Positions 8,594 through 19,764 are shown, counted from the stretch's first letter. The stretch is DNA of 64,000 bases from Streptomyces monomycini (GCF_022271435.1 NZ_JAFIQY010000009.1:1-64000), one strand, 5' to 3'. Translations and numbers: made by a program. Notes: generated from the sequence alone by a model not told the origin.

Positions 8594-9037
8594 CGACGCA
8601 CGAATGCCGCGGCGCCCGAGTGGCGGCCGACTCCGGCCAGGAGCGGTCAGTTGCCGGGCGCTGCGGCATATCTGCGGCGGCATACCCGTACTCGTACCCG
8701 CGTACTCGTATCCGCACTGGCGGACCCGTATCCGCATCCGTGCACGGCGCCTGCTTCCCTGGGCCCGCACGCGCGGAAGCGCATCTGCGGAAGCCGTGCA
8801 CCACTACCGAACCGTGTGATCGTTCTCCGTGGTGACCGCCCCCGTGCTCGTCCCCGAAAAGATCCGCCGTCGCGCCCGCTTGTGGCGTGCCGGGCTCGGG
8901 CAGCTGTCCCGACCGGTGTCACGGAAGGGTCCGGATCGGGGCGTCGCGCCCGGCACACTGCGGCCATACCCATGTCGGCTCGGGAAACAAACCTGTCTGC
9001 GCTAATTCCGGGGTCTCCCCGGGTTTCGGAGCAACCG
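8594..9037. other. Spacer between carD and ispD
   Basis: 444 bp without a supported gene. A degenerate CGTACTCGTATCCGC-type repeat lies at about 8682-8745. No convincing terminator or promoter elements stand out. Confidence 0.45.
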
Positions 9038-9823
9038 ATGTCAGACGTATCCCCAGATTCCGCCAACCCCTCCGGTACGCCCCGGCTCCGTACCGCGGCC
9101 GTGATCCCGGCCGCCGGACGCGGCGTACGGCTGGGACCGGGCGCCCCCAAGGCGCTCCGTGCGCTCGGCGGTACGCCCATGCTCGTCCACGCCGTACGCG
9201 CGATGGCCGCCTCCCGTGCCGTCTCCGTCGTCGTGGTCGTCGCCCCGCCGGACGGCGCCACCGAGGTCCGCAACCTGCTGGACCAGTACCCGCTGTCCGA
9301 ACGCACCGACCTGCTGGTCGTCCCCGGCGGCGAGACCCGGCAGGAGTCCGTCCGGCGCGGCCTGGACGCCCTGCCCGAGGCCATCGACGTGGTGCTGGTG
9401 CACGACGCCGCCCGGCCCCTGGTCCCCGCCGAAACGGTCGACTCGGTGGTCGCCGCCGTGCGGGACGGCGCCCCGGCCGTGGTGCCGGCGCTGCCGCTCG
9501 CGGACACTGTCAAGCAGGTCGAACCGCGCACCGGCGGGCAGGCCGGCGAGCCGGAGCCCGTGGTGGGCACGCCGGAGCGGGCCCTGCTGCGCGCCGTGCA
9601 GACCCCGCAGGGCTTCGACCGGGCGACCCTCGTCAAGGCGCACGAGACCGTCGCCCTCCAGGGGGACGGCGCGACCGACGACGCGGGAATGGTCGAGCAG
9701 CTCGGCGCCCCCGTCGTGGTGGTGCCGGGCCACGAGGAAGCGTTCAAGGTGACCCGGCCGCTGGATCTGATCCTCGCCGAGGCCGTACTCGCCCGCAGGA
9801 GGGCCACCGATGGTTATGTATGA
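9038..9823 (+). CDS. ispD: MEP cytidylyltransferase IspD
   Basis: The 261-residue enzyme transfers CMP from CTP to 2-C-methyl-D-erythritol 4-phosphate, step three of the MEP isoprenoid pathway. The nucleotide-binding signature [18 protein letters not shown] (Gly-rich loop, Arg, Lys) is near residue 22. [31 protein letters not shown] and [11 protein letters not shown] follow in the expected order. The start ATG 9038 has GGAG upstream; an in-frame ATG at 8971 would add an unconserved leader. It overlaps ispF by 14 bp, so the two are coupled. Confidence 0.92.
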   Translation: MSDVSPDSANPSGTPRLRTAAVIPAAGRGVRLGPGAPKALRALGGTPMLVHAVRAMAASRAVSVVVVVAPPDGATEVRNLLDQYPLSERTDLLVVPGGETRQESVRRGLDALPEAIDVVLVHDAARPLVPAETVDSVVAAVRDGAPAVVPALPLADTVKQVEPRTGGQAGEPEPVVGTPERALLRAVQTPQGFDRATLVKAHETVALQGDGATDDAGMVEQLGAPVVVVPGHEEAFKVTRPLDLILAEAVLARRRATDGYV

Positions 9824-10322
9824 CGCACAGCCGCAGATGATGCCGCTGGTGGGCATCGGCACCGACGTGCACGCCTTCGAGAAGGGGCGCGAACTGTGGG
9901 TGGCCGGCCTGCTCTGGGACGACGCGGCGAGCGACGGGTACGGACTCGCCGGGCACAGTGACGGCGACGTCGCCGCGCACGCCGCCTGCGACGCTCTCTT
10001 CTCGGCCGCCGGGCTCGGCGACCTCGGAGCGCACTTCGGCACGAGCCGCCCGGAGTACTCCGGCGCGTCCGGCGTGACCCTGCTGTCCGAGGCGGCCGGC
10101 ATCGTACGGGCCGAAGGCTTCCTGGTCGGCAACATCGCGGTGCAGGTCATCGGCGTACGCCCGAAGGTCGGCAAGCGGCGCGCCGAGGCGCAGAAGGTCC
10201 TCTCGGAGGCGGCCGGCGCCCCCGTCTCGGTGTCCGGCACGACCTCGGACGGTCTGGGCCTGACGGGCCGGGCGGAGGGGCTGGCGGCGGTGGCCACGGC
10301 TCTGGTGTTGCCGATGGGGTAG
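9810..10322 (+). CDS. ispF: MECDP synthase IspF
   Basis: The 170-residue product cyclises CDP-methylerythritol phosphate to the 2,4-cyclodiphosphate in the MEP pathway. The metal site is visible as GIGTDVHAF (Asp, His) and the later His in [30 protein letters not shown] and [21 protein letters not shown] complete the trimer active site. ATG 9810 lies 6 nt after CAGGAGGG, inside the end of ispD. The length is slightly above the usual ~158 because of a short N-terminal leader. Confidence 0.93.
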   Translation: MVMYDAQPQMMPLVGIGTDVHAFEKGRELWVAGLLWDDAASDGYGLAGHSDGDVAAHAACDALFSAAGLGDLGAHFGTSRPEYSGASGVTLLSEAAGIVRAEGFLVGNIAVQVIGVRPKVGKRRAEAQKVLSEAAGAPVSVSGTTSDGLGLTGRAEGLAAVATALVLPMG

Positions 10323-10563
10323 GGGAGCCGGCGGGATGGCCGACGGCTCGGCGCGGGTGCCGTGCGGTGCGGGAACTCCGTGGCGTGTACGCGAGTTGTA
10401 CGGGTGACAGGGACGTCCGCAGCAGCTGGTTCCGTGGCAACTGGAGGGGGCATGGCCGGAACATCCATACCGCGCCGCGGCCGCGCGGGGTGAATTGTCA
10501 CGCTTCTGTGTCCATGGCCCCGGCGGTCGCAGGGCACTGTCCGGTTCGGACTACCCTTGATGC

Positions 10564-11958
10564 GTGACTATTCGGCTGTACGACACCAGCGCCCGGCAGA
10601 CTCGCGATTTCACCCCGCTCACGCCGGGCTGTGTCTCGATCTACCTGTGCGGTGCGACCGTACAGGCCGCCCCGCACATCGGGCACATCCGGTCGGGACT
10701 GAACTTCGACATCATGCGCCGCTGGTTCCTGCACCGCGGCTACGACGTCACGTTCATCCGGAACGTGACGGACATCGACGACAAGATCATCGCAAAGGCC
10801 GCCGGTCAGGGGCGCCCGTGGTGGGCCATCGGCTATGAGAACGAGGTCGCGTTCAACACGGCCTACGACACGCTCGGCTGCCTGCGTCCCACCTACGAGC
10901 CGCGCGCCACCGGTCACATCCCCGAGATGATCGAAATGATGCGGGGCCTGATCGACCGTGGCCACGCCTATGCCGCGGACGGCAACGTCTACTTCGACGT
11001 GCGTTCCTTCCCGGGCTACCTGGAGCTGTCCAAGCACGAGCTGGACAACCTGCTCCAGCCCGCCGCCGAGGGGGAGACCGGGAAGCGCGACGCGCGCGAT
11101 TTCGCCATGTGGAAGGCGGCCAAGCCGGGTGAGCCGAGCTGGGAGACGCCGTGGGGCCGGGGCCGTCCCGGCTGGCACCTGGAGTGCTCGGCGATGGCGC
11201 ACAAGTACCTGGGCAGCGCCTTCGATATCCACGGCGGCGGCATCGACCTGATCTTCCCGCACCACGACAACGAGATCGCGCAGGCCAAGGCGTACGGCGA
11301 CGACTTCGCCGCGTACTGGTGCCACAACGCCTGGGTGACCATGAGCGGCGAGAAGATGTCCAAGTCGCTGGACAACTCGGTGCTGGTCTCGGACATGGTC
11401 AAGCGCTGGCGCCCGATCGTGCTGCGCTACTACCTGGGCACCCCGCACTACCGTTCGATGATCGAGTACAGCGAGGAAGCGCTGCGCGAGGCCGAGTCCG
11501 CGTTCGCGCGGATCGAGGGCTTCGTCCAGCGCGTGGTCGAGAAGGCCGGGACCGTCGAGCCCGCCGCCGAGGTGCCGCCGGCCTTCGCCGACGCGATGGA
11601 CGACGACCTCGGCGTACCGCAGGCGCTCGCCGTCGTGCACACCACCGTGCGCCAGGGCAACTCCGCGCTGACGGCCGACGACAAGGAATCGGCCGTCGCC
11701 CGCCTGGCCGAGGTCCGCGCCATGCTCGGCGTGCTGGGCCTGGACCCGCTGGACGAGCAGTGGTCGGGCGGCGGCACGGGCCGCGGCGAGGACCTGCACG
11801 GCGTCGTGGACTCGCTGGTCCGGCTGGTCCTGGAGCAGCGCCAGGCGGCCCGTACACGCAAGGACTACGCGACCGCCGACGCCATCCGCGACGAGCTCCA
11901 GCAGTCCGGTCTGGCCATCGAGGACACACCGTCGGGACCGCGGTGGTCGCTGTCCTGA
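10564..11958 (+). CDS. cysS: Cysteine--tRNA ligase
   Basis: The 464-residue class I synthetase charges tRNA-Cys. The HIGH motif is PHIGHIRSG near residue 40, with zinc ligand Cys29 in YLCGATV. A second zinc region is [10 protein letters not shown] plus PHHDNEIAQ, and the KMSKS loop is [13 protein letters not shown]. The C-terminal anticodon-binding part ends [30 protein letters not shown], the typical CysS tail. The start is GTG 10564 with no strong Shine-Dalgarno. The gene follows ispDF but is separated by about 240 bp, so it may have its own promoter. Confidence 0.95.
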   Translation: MTIRLYDTSARQTRDFTPLTPGCVSIYLCGATVQAAPHIGHIRSGLNFDIMRRWFLHRGYDVTFIRNVTDIDDKIIAKAAGQGRPWWAIGYENEVAFNTAYDTLGCLRPTYEPRATGHIPEMIEMMRGLIDRGHAYAADGNVYFDVRSFPGYLELSKHELDNLLQPAAEGETGKRDARDFAMWKAAKPGEPSWETPWGRGRPGWHLECSAMAHKYLGSAFDIHGGGIDLIFPHHDNEIAQAKAYGDDFAAYWCHNAWVTMSGEKMSKSLDNSVLVSDMVKRWRPIVLRYYLGTPHYRSMIEYSEEALREAESAFARIEGFVQRVVEKAGTVEPAAEVPPAFADAMDDDLGVPQALAVVHTTVRQGNSALTADDKESAVARLAEVRAMLGVLGLDPLDEQWSGGGTGRGEDLHGVVDSLVRLVLEQRQAARTRKDYATADAIRDELQQSGLAIEDTPSGPRWSLS

Positions 11959-12347
11959 GCGGCAGCGGCGCGCCGGGGCCGGCGGGGTCGGGCGGGTCGG
12001 CGGGACCGGGCGGGCCGGCAGGGCCGGCGGGGCCTCGGCCTGCCGGATCTTGTCCGGCCGGCTGGTTCTCGACCGGCCGGAGCCCGGCCACCGGAACCCG
12101 GCCCGCGGGCTCTCGCGCCGCCGGGTACCGGTCTCAGTGAGCCCCCGTCCCGCCGGGCGTCGGCATCAGCGGATACCCGCCCCGCCGGGTCCCGGCATCA
12201 GCGGGTACCCGCTCCGGCGGGTGCCGGTTGGCCGTACCGGTCGTCTCCGGGCGACACTTCTTGCAGACACACAGCAGACACACATCCGTACGTACGAATC
12301 CACTCCACGTCGCGAGACGTCGAGAGCAGTGAAGAGACAGGTGACCC
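11959..12347. repeat. Repeat-rich spacer between cysS and rlmB
   Basis: No gene. 11975-12060 is a degenerate GGCGGG(T/A)C(C/G)GG run. About 12151-12225 holds two near-copies of a 33-34-bp unit built on GGCATCAGCGGRTACCCGC. The rlmB leader (12260-12340) is less repetitive and contains CACACAGCAGACACACA. Confidence 0.6.
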
Positions 12348-13304
12348 ATGGCCGGCAACAGCCAGCGCAGGAACCGCCGCACGTCCAACAAGAAGGGTAT
12401 GCAGGTCGGCAGCGGTGGCCAGCGGCGCCGGGGCCTGGAAGGCAAGGGCCCGACCCCGCCCGCGTCCGCGCGCAAGGGGCATGTGAAGAACCGCATCGCC
12501 AACGCCCAGGCCAAGCAGGCGGCCAACCGGCGCCCGGCCCCGCGGCGCGGCGGCGCCAAGGGCACCTCGGAGCTGGTCGTCGGCCGTAACCCGGTCTTCG
12601 AGGCGCTGCGCGACGGCGTGCCCGCGACGACGCTGTACGTGCAGCAGTTCATCGAGAACGACGAGCGGGTGCGCGAGGCGCTGCAGCTCGCCGCCGACCG
12701 CGGCAACATCAACCTGATGGAAGCGCCGCGCCCCGAGCTCGACCGTATGACCAACGGGCTCAACCACCAGGGCATGGTGCTCCAGGTGCCGCCGTACGAG
12801 TACGCGCACCCCGAGGACCTCGCGGCCGCCGCCTTCGACGACGGCGAGGACCCGCTGATCGTCGCGCTCGACGGCGTCACCGACCCGCGCAACCTCGGCG
12901 CCGTGGTGCGCTCCGTGGCCGCGTTCGGCGGGCACGGCGTGGTCGTACCGGAGCGGCGCGCCGCCGGTATGACGGCCGGCGCGTGGAAGACCTCGGCGGG
13001 CACGGCGGCCCGTACGCCGGTCGCCCGTGCCACAAACCTGACGCGCGCCCTGGAGGGCTACCAGAAGGCGGGCATGACCGTCGTGGGCCTGGCGGCGGAC
13101 GGTGAGATGGAGCTCCAGGACCTGGAGGTGCTGGACGGCCCGGTCGTCATCGTCGTCGGCAGCGAGGGCAAGGGCCTGTCGCGGCTGGTCGGCGAGACCT
13201 GCGACGTGCGCGTACGCATTCCGATGCCGGGCGGTGCGGAGTCGCTGAACGCGGGCGTCGCGGCGGGCGTGGTGCTGTGGGAGGCGGCGCGGCGGCGCGG
13301 GTGA
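12348..13304 (+). CDS. rlmB: 23S rRNA (Gm2251) methyltransferase RlmB/TrmH family
   Basis: The 318-residue SPOUT enzyme has a disordered Lys/Arg-rich N-terminus (1-70, typical of actinobacterial RlmB), a substrate-binding domain (about 73-150, [14 protein letters not shown]), and the knotted SpoU methylase domain. The three SPOUT motifs are seen as [29 protein letters not shown] and [22 protein letters not shown]. It 2'-O-methylates a guanosine in the 23S rRNA P-loop using S-adenosylmethionine. The start is ATG 12348. The site specificity is inferred from the family, not shown here. Confidence 0.88.
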   Translation: MAGNSQRRNRRTSNKKGMQVGSGGQRRRGLEGKGPTPPASARKGHVKNRIANAQAKQAANRRPAPRRGGAKGTSELVVGRNPVFEALRDGVPATTLYVQQFIENDERVREALQLAADRGNINLMEAPRPELDRMTNGLNHQGMVLQVPPYEYAHPEDLAAAAFDDGEDPLIVALDGVTDPRNLGAVVRSVAAFGGHGVVVPERRAAGMTAGAWKTSAGTAARTPVARATNLTRALEGYQKAGMTVVGLAADGEMELQDLEVLDGPVVIVVGSEGKGLSRLVGETCDVRVRIPMPGGAESLNAGVAAGVVLWEAARRRG

Positions 13305-13629
13305 GCCCCGCTCCGTCGGCGCAGGGGGCCGGACGGCAAGGTGGTGAAGGCGCGCGGGCGGGATCTCCGGACCGCGCGTGCGCCCCTGCGCCGTCCGCCG
13401 TCCTGGCCCCCGGAGCCACGCGCCCGTAGGCGCAATACGTCCGTACGGATGTACGAAGCGTCATCCGGAAGGCTGTGCGGCGCCCCGCAGAAGGGCGGCA
13501 CCGCCAGTGTGCCGAGGCGGCCCGGTGGAGGTCACCCGCCGGGGCGGCGGTGATCGCGCGTCTCCTTGACGGGTCTCGGACAGTTCGGGGCGGTCAAGGC
13601 AGTGTCTTAAACGCGGGTCACTCGGTTAG
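13305..13629. other. Spacer upstream of the DoxX gene
   Basis: 325 bp without a supported gene. The last 80 bp before ATG 13630 are less GC-rich and probably contain the promoter; I cannot define the elements. Confidence 0.4.
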
Positions 13630-15333
13630 ATGAGCGTGGACACCAGAACACCCCGCACGCCTACGGGGGGACGCTCGCCGGGCTTCGATGACGAGCCGGT
13701 GCTGAGCTCGGTCAAGGTGCCGTGCGATCCCGCGCAGGTCATTGTCAATCACGCCAGCTTCCGCGTGCAGCTCGCCGCGCCCGCCGCGAGCAGCAGCGCC
13801 ATGGCCGACACCGCGCGCATCCCCGTGGTCCGGGAGCCGGCGGGCGGCAGACGCCGCGCACCCGTGGTGTGGAGCGGCCGCACCGAACCGGGCGGCACCA
13901 CCGCCGCCACCAGCCAACTTCTTCATGCCGTACGGATGTCGGGCCGCACCACGGTCACCGCCGACCGGAGCGACGACATCGGCACCACGACCCAGGTCCT
14001 GCCCAGGGTCCGGCTCGACGAGGAGCAGCCCGGTACGAGCACGGGCCTGGGGACCGGTACGGGCGCGGGCACGGGTACGGTCACCGGCTCCGGCGGCCCG
14101 GCCCCGGCCATGGTCGGCCAGCAGCGCGGCCCCGTGGATGCCGACACCACCCTGCTCAAGGGCGTGCGCCCGACCACCGGCGCCTACGACCACTACGACG
14201 AGGAACCGCCGTACTCGGACGAGGAGACGGCGGCGTACGAGCGGTACGGCGACGCGGCCGGGCGGCGCGCCGGCGACCCGACGATCCGGCACGCGTACTA
14301 CCCCGGCCGCCGGATGAACCTCGGCGTCGTGCTGCTGCCGCTGCGCGTCTTCCTCGGCTTCATCAGCGTGTACGCGGGCATGGGCAAGCTCTGCGACCCC
14401 GTCTACTTCGACGGCGGCGAGCGCGGTTCGATGGTCAAGTGGCTCCAGTCGCTGCACCCTTGGTCGCTGGTCGCCCCGCTGCGCGACTTCGCGCTCTCGC
14501 ACCCCGTGGGAGCCGGCCTGACCGTGGCCTTCCTCCAGGTCGTGGTCGGCGTGCTGACCATGTGCGGACTGTGGCAGCGGGTCGCCGCCTCGTTCGGCGC
14601 CCTGCTCTCCGCGGCCCTCCTGATGACCGTCAGCTGGCGCACCGTGCCCGTGTACGACGCGCCCGACATCATCTACCTCGCCGCCTGGAGCCCGCTGCTC
14701 ATCGCGGGCGCGCCGGTCTACTCGATGGACGCCCGGCTCGCCGGCGAGGCGTGGCGGCGGCTGGGCCCGCGCGTCGAGCTGTGGGACCTGCGCCGCCGCG
14801 TCCTGCGCCGCGGCGCCGTCCTGACGGCCGTGGTCGCCGGGCTGACGCTGCTGGTCGGGTCGCTGCTGGGCGGAGCCGTACGGTCCGCCTCGGTGCCGTC
14901 CGTACCGGAGCCCGGCGAGCCCGCGACGAACAATCTCCCCGGCTCGCCGCTGCCGCAGCAGTCACAGCCCGGCGGCCCGAAGGCGCAGCACGGCCCCGGC
15001 CACCCCGGCAAGGCGCCGAAGCACTCCGGAAAGCCGTCGGCGGGCGCCTCGCGCAAGGCGGGCACCCCGAAGTCGAAGACCCCCTCCGCCTCGGCTCCCG
15101 GCACGGCCCGGGCCACCGGCAGCGTGAGCGGATCGGCACCGGACACCGGCCGCTCCTCCAGCGGCACCCCGTCGCGGCAGACCGCACCGACGCGGGCCCC
15201 CGCGACGACCCCCCAGGCACCGTCCGTGGGCGGCACCGCCGGTGGCACCAACGGCGGGACGAGCGACAGCGGTTCGAGCAGCTCCAGCAACGGCAGGGGG
15301 CGCGGAGGCACGCTGGGCGGCCTCTTGGGGTAG
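13630..15333 (+). CDS. DoxX-family membrane protein with long disordered ends
   Basis: The 567-residue protein has an about 225-residue hydrophilic N-terminus. A DoxX-type four-helix membrane domain follows from residue 230 (MNLGVVLLPLRVFLGFISVYAG, VGAGLTVAFLQVVVGVLTM, ASFGALLSAALL, DIIYLAAWSPLLIAGA). A fifth hydrophobic helix is at about 398-418 (GAVLTAVVAGLTLLVGSLLGGAV). The last 140 residues are an extracellular-type Ser/Thr/Pro/Gly tail. DoxX proteins are poorly understood; some act in membrane redox or oxidative-stress complexes. The N- and C-terminal extensions are far longer than the core family (~150 aa). Monocistronic, with a strong terminator at 15397. Confidence 0.75.
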   Translation: MSVDTRTPRTPTGGRSPGFDDEPVLSSVKVPCDPAQVIVNHASFRVQLAAPAASSSAMADTARIPVVREPAGGRRRAPVVWSGRTEPGGTTAATSQLLHAVRMSGRTTVTADRSDDIGTTTQVLPRVRLDEEQPGTSTGLGTGTGAGTGTVTGSGGPAPAMVGQQRGPVDADTTLLKGVRPTTGAYDHYDEEPPYSDEETAAYERYGDAAGRRAGDPTIRHAYYPGRRMNLGVVLLPLRVFLGFISVYAGMGKLCDPVYFDGGERGSMVKWLQSLHPWSLVAPLRDFALSHPVGAGLTVAFLQVVVGVLTMCGLWQRVAASFGALLSAALLMTVSWRTVPVYDAPDIIYLAAWSPLLIAGAPVYSMDARLAGEAWRRLGPRVELWDLRRRVLRRGAVLTAVVAGLTLLVGSLLGGAVRSASVPSVPEPGEPATNNLPGSPLPQQSQPGGPKAQHGPGHPGKAPKHSGKPSAGASRKAGTPKSKTPSASAPGTARATGSVSGSAPDTGRSSSGTPSRQTAPTRAPATTPQAPSVGGTAGGTNGGTSDSGSSSSSNGRGRGGTLGGLLG

Positions 15334-15396
15334 GGGAGGGGCTCCTGGGGCGCAGCAAGGCCCCTTGAGCCCCGTGAGACCCTCACAGGCGAACGG

Positions 15397-15428
15397 ACCG
15401 CCCCCATGGCATCGGCCATGGGGGCGGT
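15397..15428 (+). terminator. 13-bp hairpin after DoxX gene
   Basis: ACCGCCCCCATGG (15397-15409) and CCATGGGGGCGGT (15416-15428) pair perfectly around CATCGG, followed by TCCTT. It sits between convergent genes. Confidence 0.75.
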
Positions 15429-15490
15429 TCCTTGCGTCGGCTGCTGACCGGATGCGGCATTCCTCCGATGCGCCCCTCATGAGCGCTGCC

Positions 15491-15530
15491 CGAACGCGTC
15501 ACCCGAACACGTCACCCGAACACGTTGTCC
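15491..15530. repeat. 13-bp direct repeat, three copies
   Basis: Three tandem CGAAC(G/A)CGT(C/T)ACC units, the last diverged, with another partial copy at 15547. Intergenic, between convergent genes. Confidence 0.65.
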
Positions 15531-15581
15531 GTATGCGTAGCTCCAACGCGTCACCCGTGGAGACAGCTCATCCGGTACCGC

Positions 15582-16307
15582 TCACACTCGCTGAGACCCC
15601 AGCTCCTTGGCAGCCTCGGTGAGGTCCTTGGCCGTGTCGATGGCGCGCCAGTACGCGCCGTGCGGCAGGGGGAAGCCGGCCAGGCGCCGTTCCCGGGCCA
15701 GACGGGGGAACGTCGTGCGCTCGTGGTCCCCGCGCGCGGGCAGCAGCCCGGTGAAGGCGGCGGAGAAGACGTACACGCCGGCGTTGATCAGATAAGGGGA
15801 GGGCGGCGACTCGATGAAGTCGAGGACGTGGCCGAACTCGTCGGTCTCCACGGCGCCCCACGGGATGCGCGGCCGGGCCAGCGCGAGCGTGGCGTCGGCG
15901 CCGCGCTCATGGTGGAAGTCCGCCATCTCGCGCAGCGAGAAGCGGGTCCAGATGTCACCGTTGGTCGCGTACCAGGGCTCGTCGGGCCGGGGCAGCGAGG
16001 CGGCGGCGTACTTGAGACCGCCACCGCGACCGAGGGGTTCGGTCTCGACAACGGTGGTGACACGCAGGGGAAGTTGTGCCTGGGACAGCCAGTCCTGGAG
16101 CACCTCGGCGAGGTGACCGCAGGAGACGACCGCGTCCGTGACGCCCTCGGCGGCCAGCCATGCGAGCTGGTGGCCGATGATCGGGGTTCCGGTTCCGGGA
16201 ATCTCGACCATCGGCTTGGGACGGTCGTCGGTGTACGGGCGAAGTCGCGAACCCTGGCCTCCGGCCAGGATCACGGCCTGCGTGGGGTGCGGGCACGGGG
16301 CTGTCAT
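15582..16307 (-). CDS. Sugar-1-phosphate nucleotidyltransferase
   Basis: The 241-residue NTP-transferase domain protein carries the signature AVILAGGQGSRLRPYTDDRPKPMVEI (Gly-rich loop plus PKP) at its N-terminus. GRGGGLKYAA, ATNGDIW (catalytic Asp region) and YLINAGVYVFSA follow. It should form an NDP-sugar from a hexose 1-phosphate, perhaps GDP-mannose or a similar donor; the substrate cannot be read from sequence. It lacks the C-terminal left-handed helix of GlmU-type enzymes. ATG 16307 is preferred because AGGGTG stands 6 nt upstream; a GTG at 16316 has no such site. It is co-oriented with the small membrane protein and msiK upstream. Confidence 0.8.
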   Translation of the reverse strand: MTAPCPHPTQAVILAGGQGSRLRPYTDDRPKPMVEIPGTGTPIIGHQLAWLAAEGVTDAVVSCGHLAEVLQDWLSQAQLPLRVTTVVETEPLGRGGGLKYAAASLPRPDEPWYATNGDIWTRFSLREMADFHHERGADATLALARPRIPWGAVETDEFGHVLDFIESPPSPYLINAGVYVFSAAFTGLLPARGDHERTTFPRLARERRLAGFPLPHGAYWRAIDTAKDLTEAAKELGSQRV

Positions 16308-16337
16308 GGTTCGCACCCTATGCGGTGCGAGCCGGGC

Positions 16338-16757
16338 TCACTGGACAGAGGCGACGCCGGTGGCGAACGAGGTGTCACAGACCGGCCGGGACCAGGCCTG
16401 CGCACGGTGCGCGGCACCGCCGTACTTGGCGACCGCGGCACGGCCGAGGGCGCGCGCGATGGCCACGCAGTGCTTGGCCAGGGAGGGGCGCTTGGTGGTC
16501 TCCTCCTGGAGGTGGGTCAGGGCGACACCGGGATTCTTCTCCTGGAGTTCCACCAGGAGCCGGTCGCGGAGCACGTCCTGCGGCGCCCGGGAGCCCGCCT
16601 TGGTGGAGGCGTTCTCGGAGGAGGCGGTCAGCATCTTCGAGTCCGTACCCGGCGATGCCCACGGGACGCGGGTGACCGCGAGCGTCCCGGACAGGACGAG
16701 CACGACGGGGAGGACAAGGGCGAGGGTTCGGCCGATACGGCGGGCTGCGGAGTTCAC
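16338..16757 (-). CDS. Small exported or membrane-anchored protein, unknown
   Basis: From GTG 16757 the product is 139 residues. It has a basic N-terminus and one hydrophobic helix (about 11-32, LALVLPVVLVLSGTLAVTRV), then a soluble alpha-helical domain of about 100 residues with two cysteines (KHCVAIAR, RPVCDTSF) that could form a disulfide outside the cell. I recognise no family. The start is uncertain because no good ribosome binding site is seen; an in-frame GTG at 16802 is the alternative. It is followed 30 bp later by the nucleotidyltransferase gene, so the two may be co-transcribed. Confidence 0.6.
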   Translation of the reverse strand: MNSAARRIGRTLALVLPVVLVLSGTLAVTRVPWASPGTDSKMLTASSENASTKAGSRAPQDVLRDRLLVELQEKNPGVALTHLQEETTKRPSLAKHCVAIARALGRAAVAKYGGAAHRAQAWSRPVCDTSFATGVASVQ

Positions 16758-16956
16758 GGGGCGATGGTAGCGAGTAGTGATGATTTGGCGACATTTAGTC
16801 ACCGAATCGAGGGATCTTTTCCTCCGAAGTGCGTGCGCGATGTTGACGTACACGCTCGAAATGACGGCTCTGCCGGGGTATTTGTCGACACAGCGCGTAC
16901 GGTGACCCGCGCAGAAAACGGCGGCACCGGCCCCGAAGGACCGGCGCCGCCGCACC

Positions 16957-16997
16957 CGCTCAGTCGCTCAAGCTCAGTCGCTCAACCGCTCAACCGC

Positions 16998-17018
<21 letters not shown>
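16957..17018. repeat. 8-bp tandem array overlapping the msiK 3' end
   Basis: Units of the form CGCTCARY run eight times (one unit trimmed to 6 bp): CGCTCAGT, CGCTCAAG, CTCAGT, CGCTCAAC twice, CGCTCAGT, CGCTCAGC, CGCTCACC. The array covers the last codons and stop of msiK (16998-17018) and continues into the spacer. Confidence 0.85.
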
Positions 17019-18134
<1,116 letters not shown>

Positions 18135-18183
18135 GATGTGTCCCTTCACCGGCAGGAACGTGCCGGACGATCCGAGTAAAAGG

Positions 18184-18199
18184 AGTGGTGTAGTCCACT
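18184..18199 (-). promoter_or_regulatory. DasR-type operator (dre) upstream of msiK
   Basis: AGTGGTGTAGTCCACT matches the DasR consensus A(G/C)TGGTCTAGACCA(G/C)T at 14 of 16 positions and keeps dyad symmetry. It lies 50-65 bp before the msiK start. DasR, a GntR regulator, releases such sites when glucosamine 6-phosphate accumulates. Confidence 0.75.
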
Positions 18200-18311
18200 G
18201 CTGTGGACTGTCCGTGACGGTACCCGGGCCGACGCCCGGTGTCAGTAGCCCGCGGGCCACGAAACAGCGGCGCCAGGTAGGCTGCGAGCCTGGGTACACT
18301 GCATCAGGCGC

Positions 18312-18385
18312 GCCTCCTTAGCTCAGCTGGTCAGAGCAACGCTCTTGTAAAGCGTAGGTCGTCGGTTCGAATCCGACAGGGGGCT
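18312..18385 (+). tRNA. tRNA-Thr (anticodon TGT)
   Basis: A 74-nt cloverleaf. The acceptor stem is GCCTCCT/AGGGGGC (one G-T pair), followed by the D-arm, the anticodon loop CTTGTAA with anticodon TGT (Thr), a 5-nt variable loop and the T-arm with GGTTCGAATCC. The 3' CCA is not encoded, as usual in Streptomyces. It borders the accessory region to its right. I looked for a second copy of its 3' end as an attachment-site scar and found none. Confidence 0.95.
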
Positions 18386-18396
18386 CAGGGAGTGAG

Positions 18397-18431
18397 AAGC
18401 CCCAGGTCACCGGTGGTGGCCTGGGGCTTTC
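18397..18431 (+). terminator. Hairpin after tRNA-Thr
   Basis: AAGCCCCAGG (18397-18406) pairs with CCTGGGGCTT (18420-18429), followed by TCTG. It lies 12 bp past the tRNA end. Confidence 0.75.
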
Positions 18432-18973
18432 TGCTGTCACTTGGCCGGCGGTGGCGCCGGGCGCGTGCCTGGCCGAGGGCGGGGAGGCCGGCCGTGAGAT
18501 GGCCCCTGATCGCCAAGCGGTTGACGCGATCTTCGCCGGTACGACCCGACGGGCCGGTTCCCGGGCTTCGGCCCAGCCGGGACCGGCTGTCAGAGCTTCC
18601 CTGCTCCACCGCTCCGAGTCCTTCCGGCCACTCTTCGGCGGCGGCCCAACTCAACTTCCCACCGGTCGCCGGTGGTTCGGTGTGCGGGGCGGTAGAGCTG
18701 GTCCACGTGCTCGGGGCGGTGGCGGCCTCCGCGGTGCTTTCCGATGAGCGGGGTGATGGCGTTCCGCGGATCTCTGCCCGCTCCCGGCCCAATATCGGCG
18801 CTGGACGGCGAACGTGGTGACGTTGACGCAGGTGAAGACGTAAACGGGCCATGAAGGCGGCCTTTCCTCTACTCCTCTTGAGAAGTCATCCCTACAGCCC
18901 AGTCCTCACGTCGTCTACTCCTCTTCAGGACTTACTCTGAAACCGTCCGACGATCAGGGACGGTGAGCACCCC
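18432..18973. other. 540-bp spacer between tRNA-Thr and GntR gene
   Basis: Long frames run across it on both strands but none has a ribosome binding site, a family motif or neighbours in phase, so I call no gene. The last 110 bp are less GC-rich and contain the 12-bp direct repeat listed next, which is probably the promoter and operator region of the GntR gene. Confidence 0.45.
18868..18925 (+). promoter_or_regulatory. 12-bp direct repeat upstream of GntR regulator
   Basis: TCTACTCCTCTT occurs at 18868-18879 and again exactly at 18914-18925, 46 bp apart. Both copies end within 110 bp of the GntR start. Repeated sites next to a regulator's own gene suggest autoregulation. Confidence 0.45.
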
Positions 18974-19762
18974 GTGGCCAAGAAGTACGAGCGGATCGCT
19001 GACGCACTTCGTCAGCGCATCCGTGCAGGTCGGATGAGGCCGGGAGAGCGTCTGCCGGCGGAGACCGCACTGGCGAAGCAGTACAAGACCAGCGTTCCGA
19101 CGATGCGCGACGCGCTGGGGGAGCTGCTGGCCGAGGGGCTGATCGACAAACGGCACGGCGTCGGCAACTTCGTCCGCAAGCCTCCGCAGCGGGCGGAACG
19201 TACCAACGAACGTCACCAGTGGGAGAAGGACCGGGCGCGCGCGACACAGGACGAGCGTCGGCAGACCGGCGCCACCGAGCACGACACCGGACTCACCGTC
19301 TCCGATCTCGTCTTCAAGGCCCGGTACCGCGAAACGAAGGCCGACGAGGACCTGGCGGCAACCTTCGCCGTACCCGTAGGCACCCGGTTGCTCGAACGCA
19401 GCTACCGCACCTACCCGCGCGACGGGGACGGGGCTCTCAGCCTCGTGTGCTCACGCCTCGTCCACGACGTGGTGGCGGCCAACCCGGACCTTCTCGACGA
19501 GTCCAACGAGCCGTGGCCGGGTGGCACGCAGAGCCAGCTGCACACCATCGGCATCGAGCTCGACCACATCGTCGAGCGGGTGACGGCCCGGCCTCCGACA
19601 ACAGAGGAGGCCGAGGAGCTCGGCCTCCAGAAGGGCGTCTCCGTGATCGTGCTCCGCAAGATCTCCATCGACACCGGGGGGCGGGTGGTGGACGTCTCGG
19701 ACGTGACCATGCCCGGCGACCGCATCGAGCTGGTCTTCACAACCCGTCTGGACCGGTGGTGA
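18974..19762 (+). CDS. GntR-family regulator with UTRA domain
   Basis: The 262-residue HutC-type regulator has an N-terminal winged helix (about 3-70, YERIADALRQRIRAGRMRPGERLPAETALAKQY, then VPTMRDALGELLAEGLIDKRHGVGNFV). An UTRA effector-binding domain follows (about 95-255, VPVGTRLLERSYRTYP, SVIVLRKISIDTGGRVVDVSDVTMPGDRIEL). The UTRA ligand is unknown. The start is GTG 18974. Its stop overlaps the start region of the following glycosyltransferase gene, so the two form an operon and the regulator may respond to a product of that enzyme. Not DasR itself. Confidence 0.85.
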   Translation: MAKKYERIADALRQRIRAGRMRPGERLPAETALAKQYKTSVPTMRDALGELLAEGLIDKRHGVGNFVRKPPQRAERTNERHQWEKDRARATQDERRQTGATEHDTGLTVSDLVFKARYRETKADEDLAATFAVPVGTRLLERSYRTYPRDGDGALSLVCSRLVHDVVAANPDLLDESNEPWPGGTQSQLHTIGIELDHIVERVTARPPTTEEAEELGLQKGVSVIVLRKISIDTGGRVVDVSDVTMPGDRIELVFTTRLDRW

Positions 19763-19764
19763 CG

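Noticed and set aside
18312..18385. tRNA-Thr as attachment site of an integrated element
   Set aside because: The tRNA borders an accessory region, but no integrase gene and no second copy of its 3' end were found in the window.
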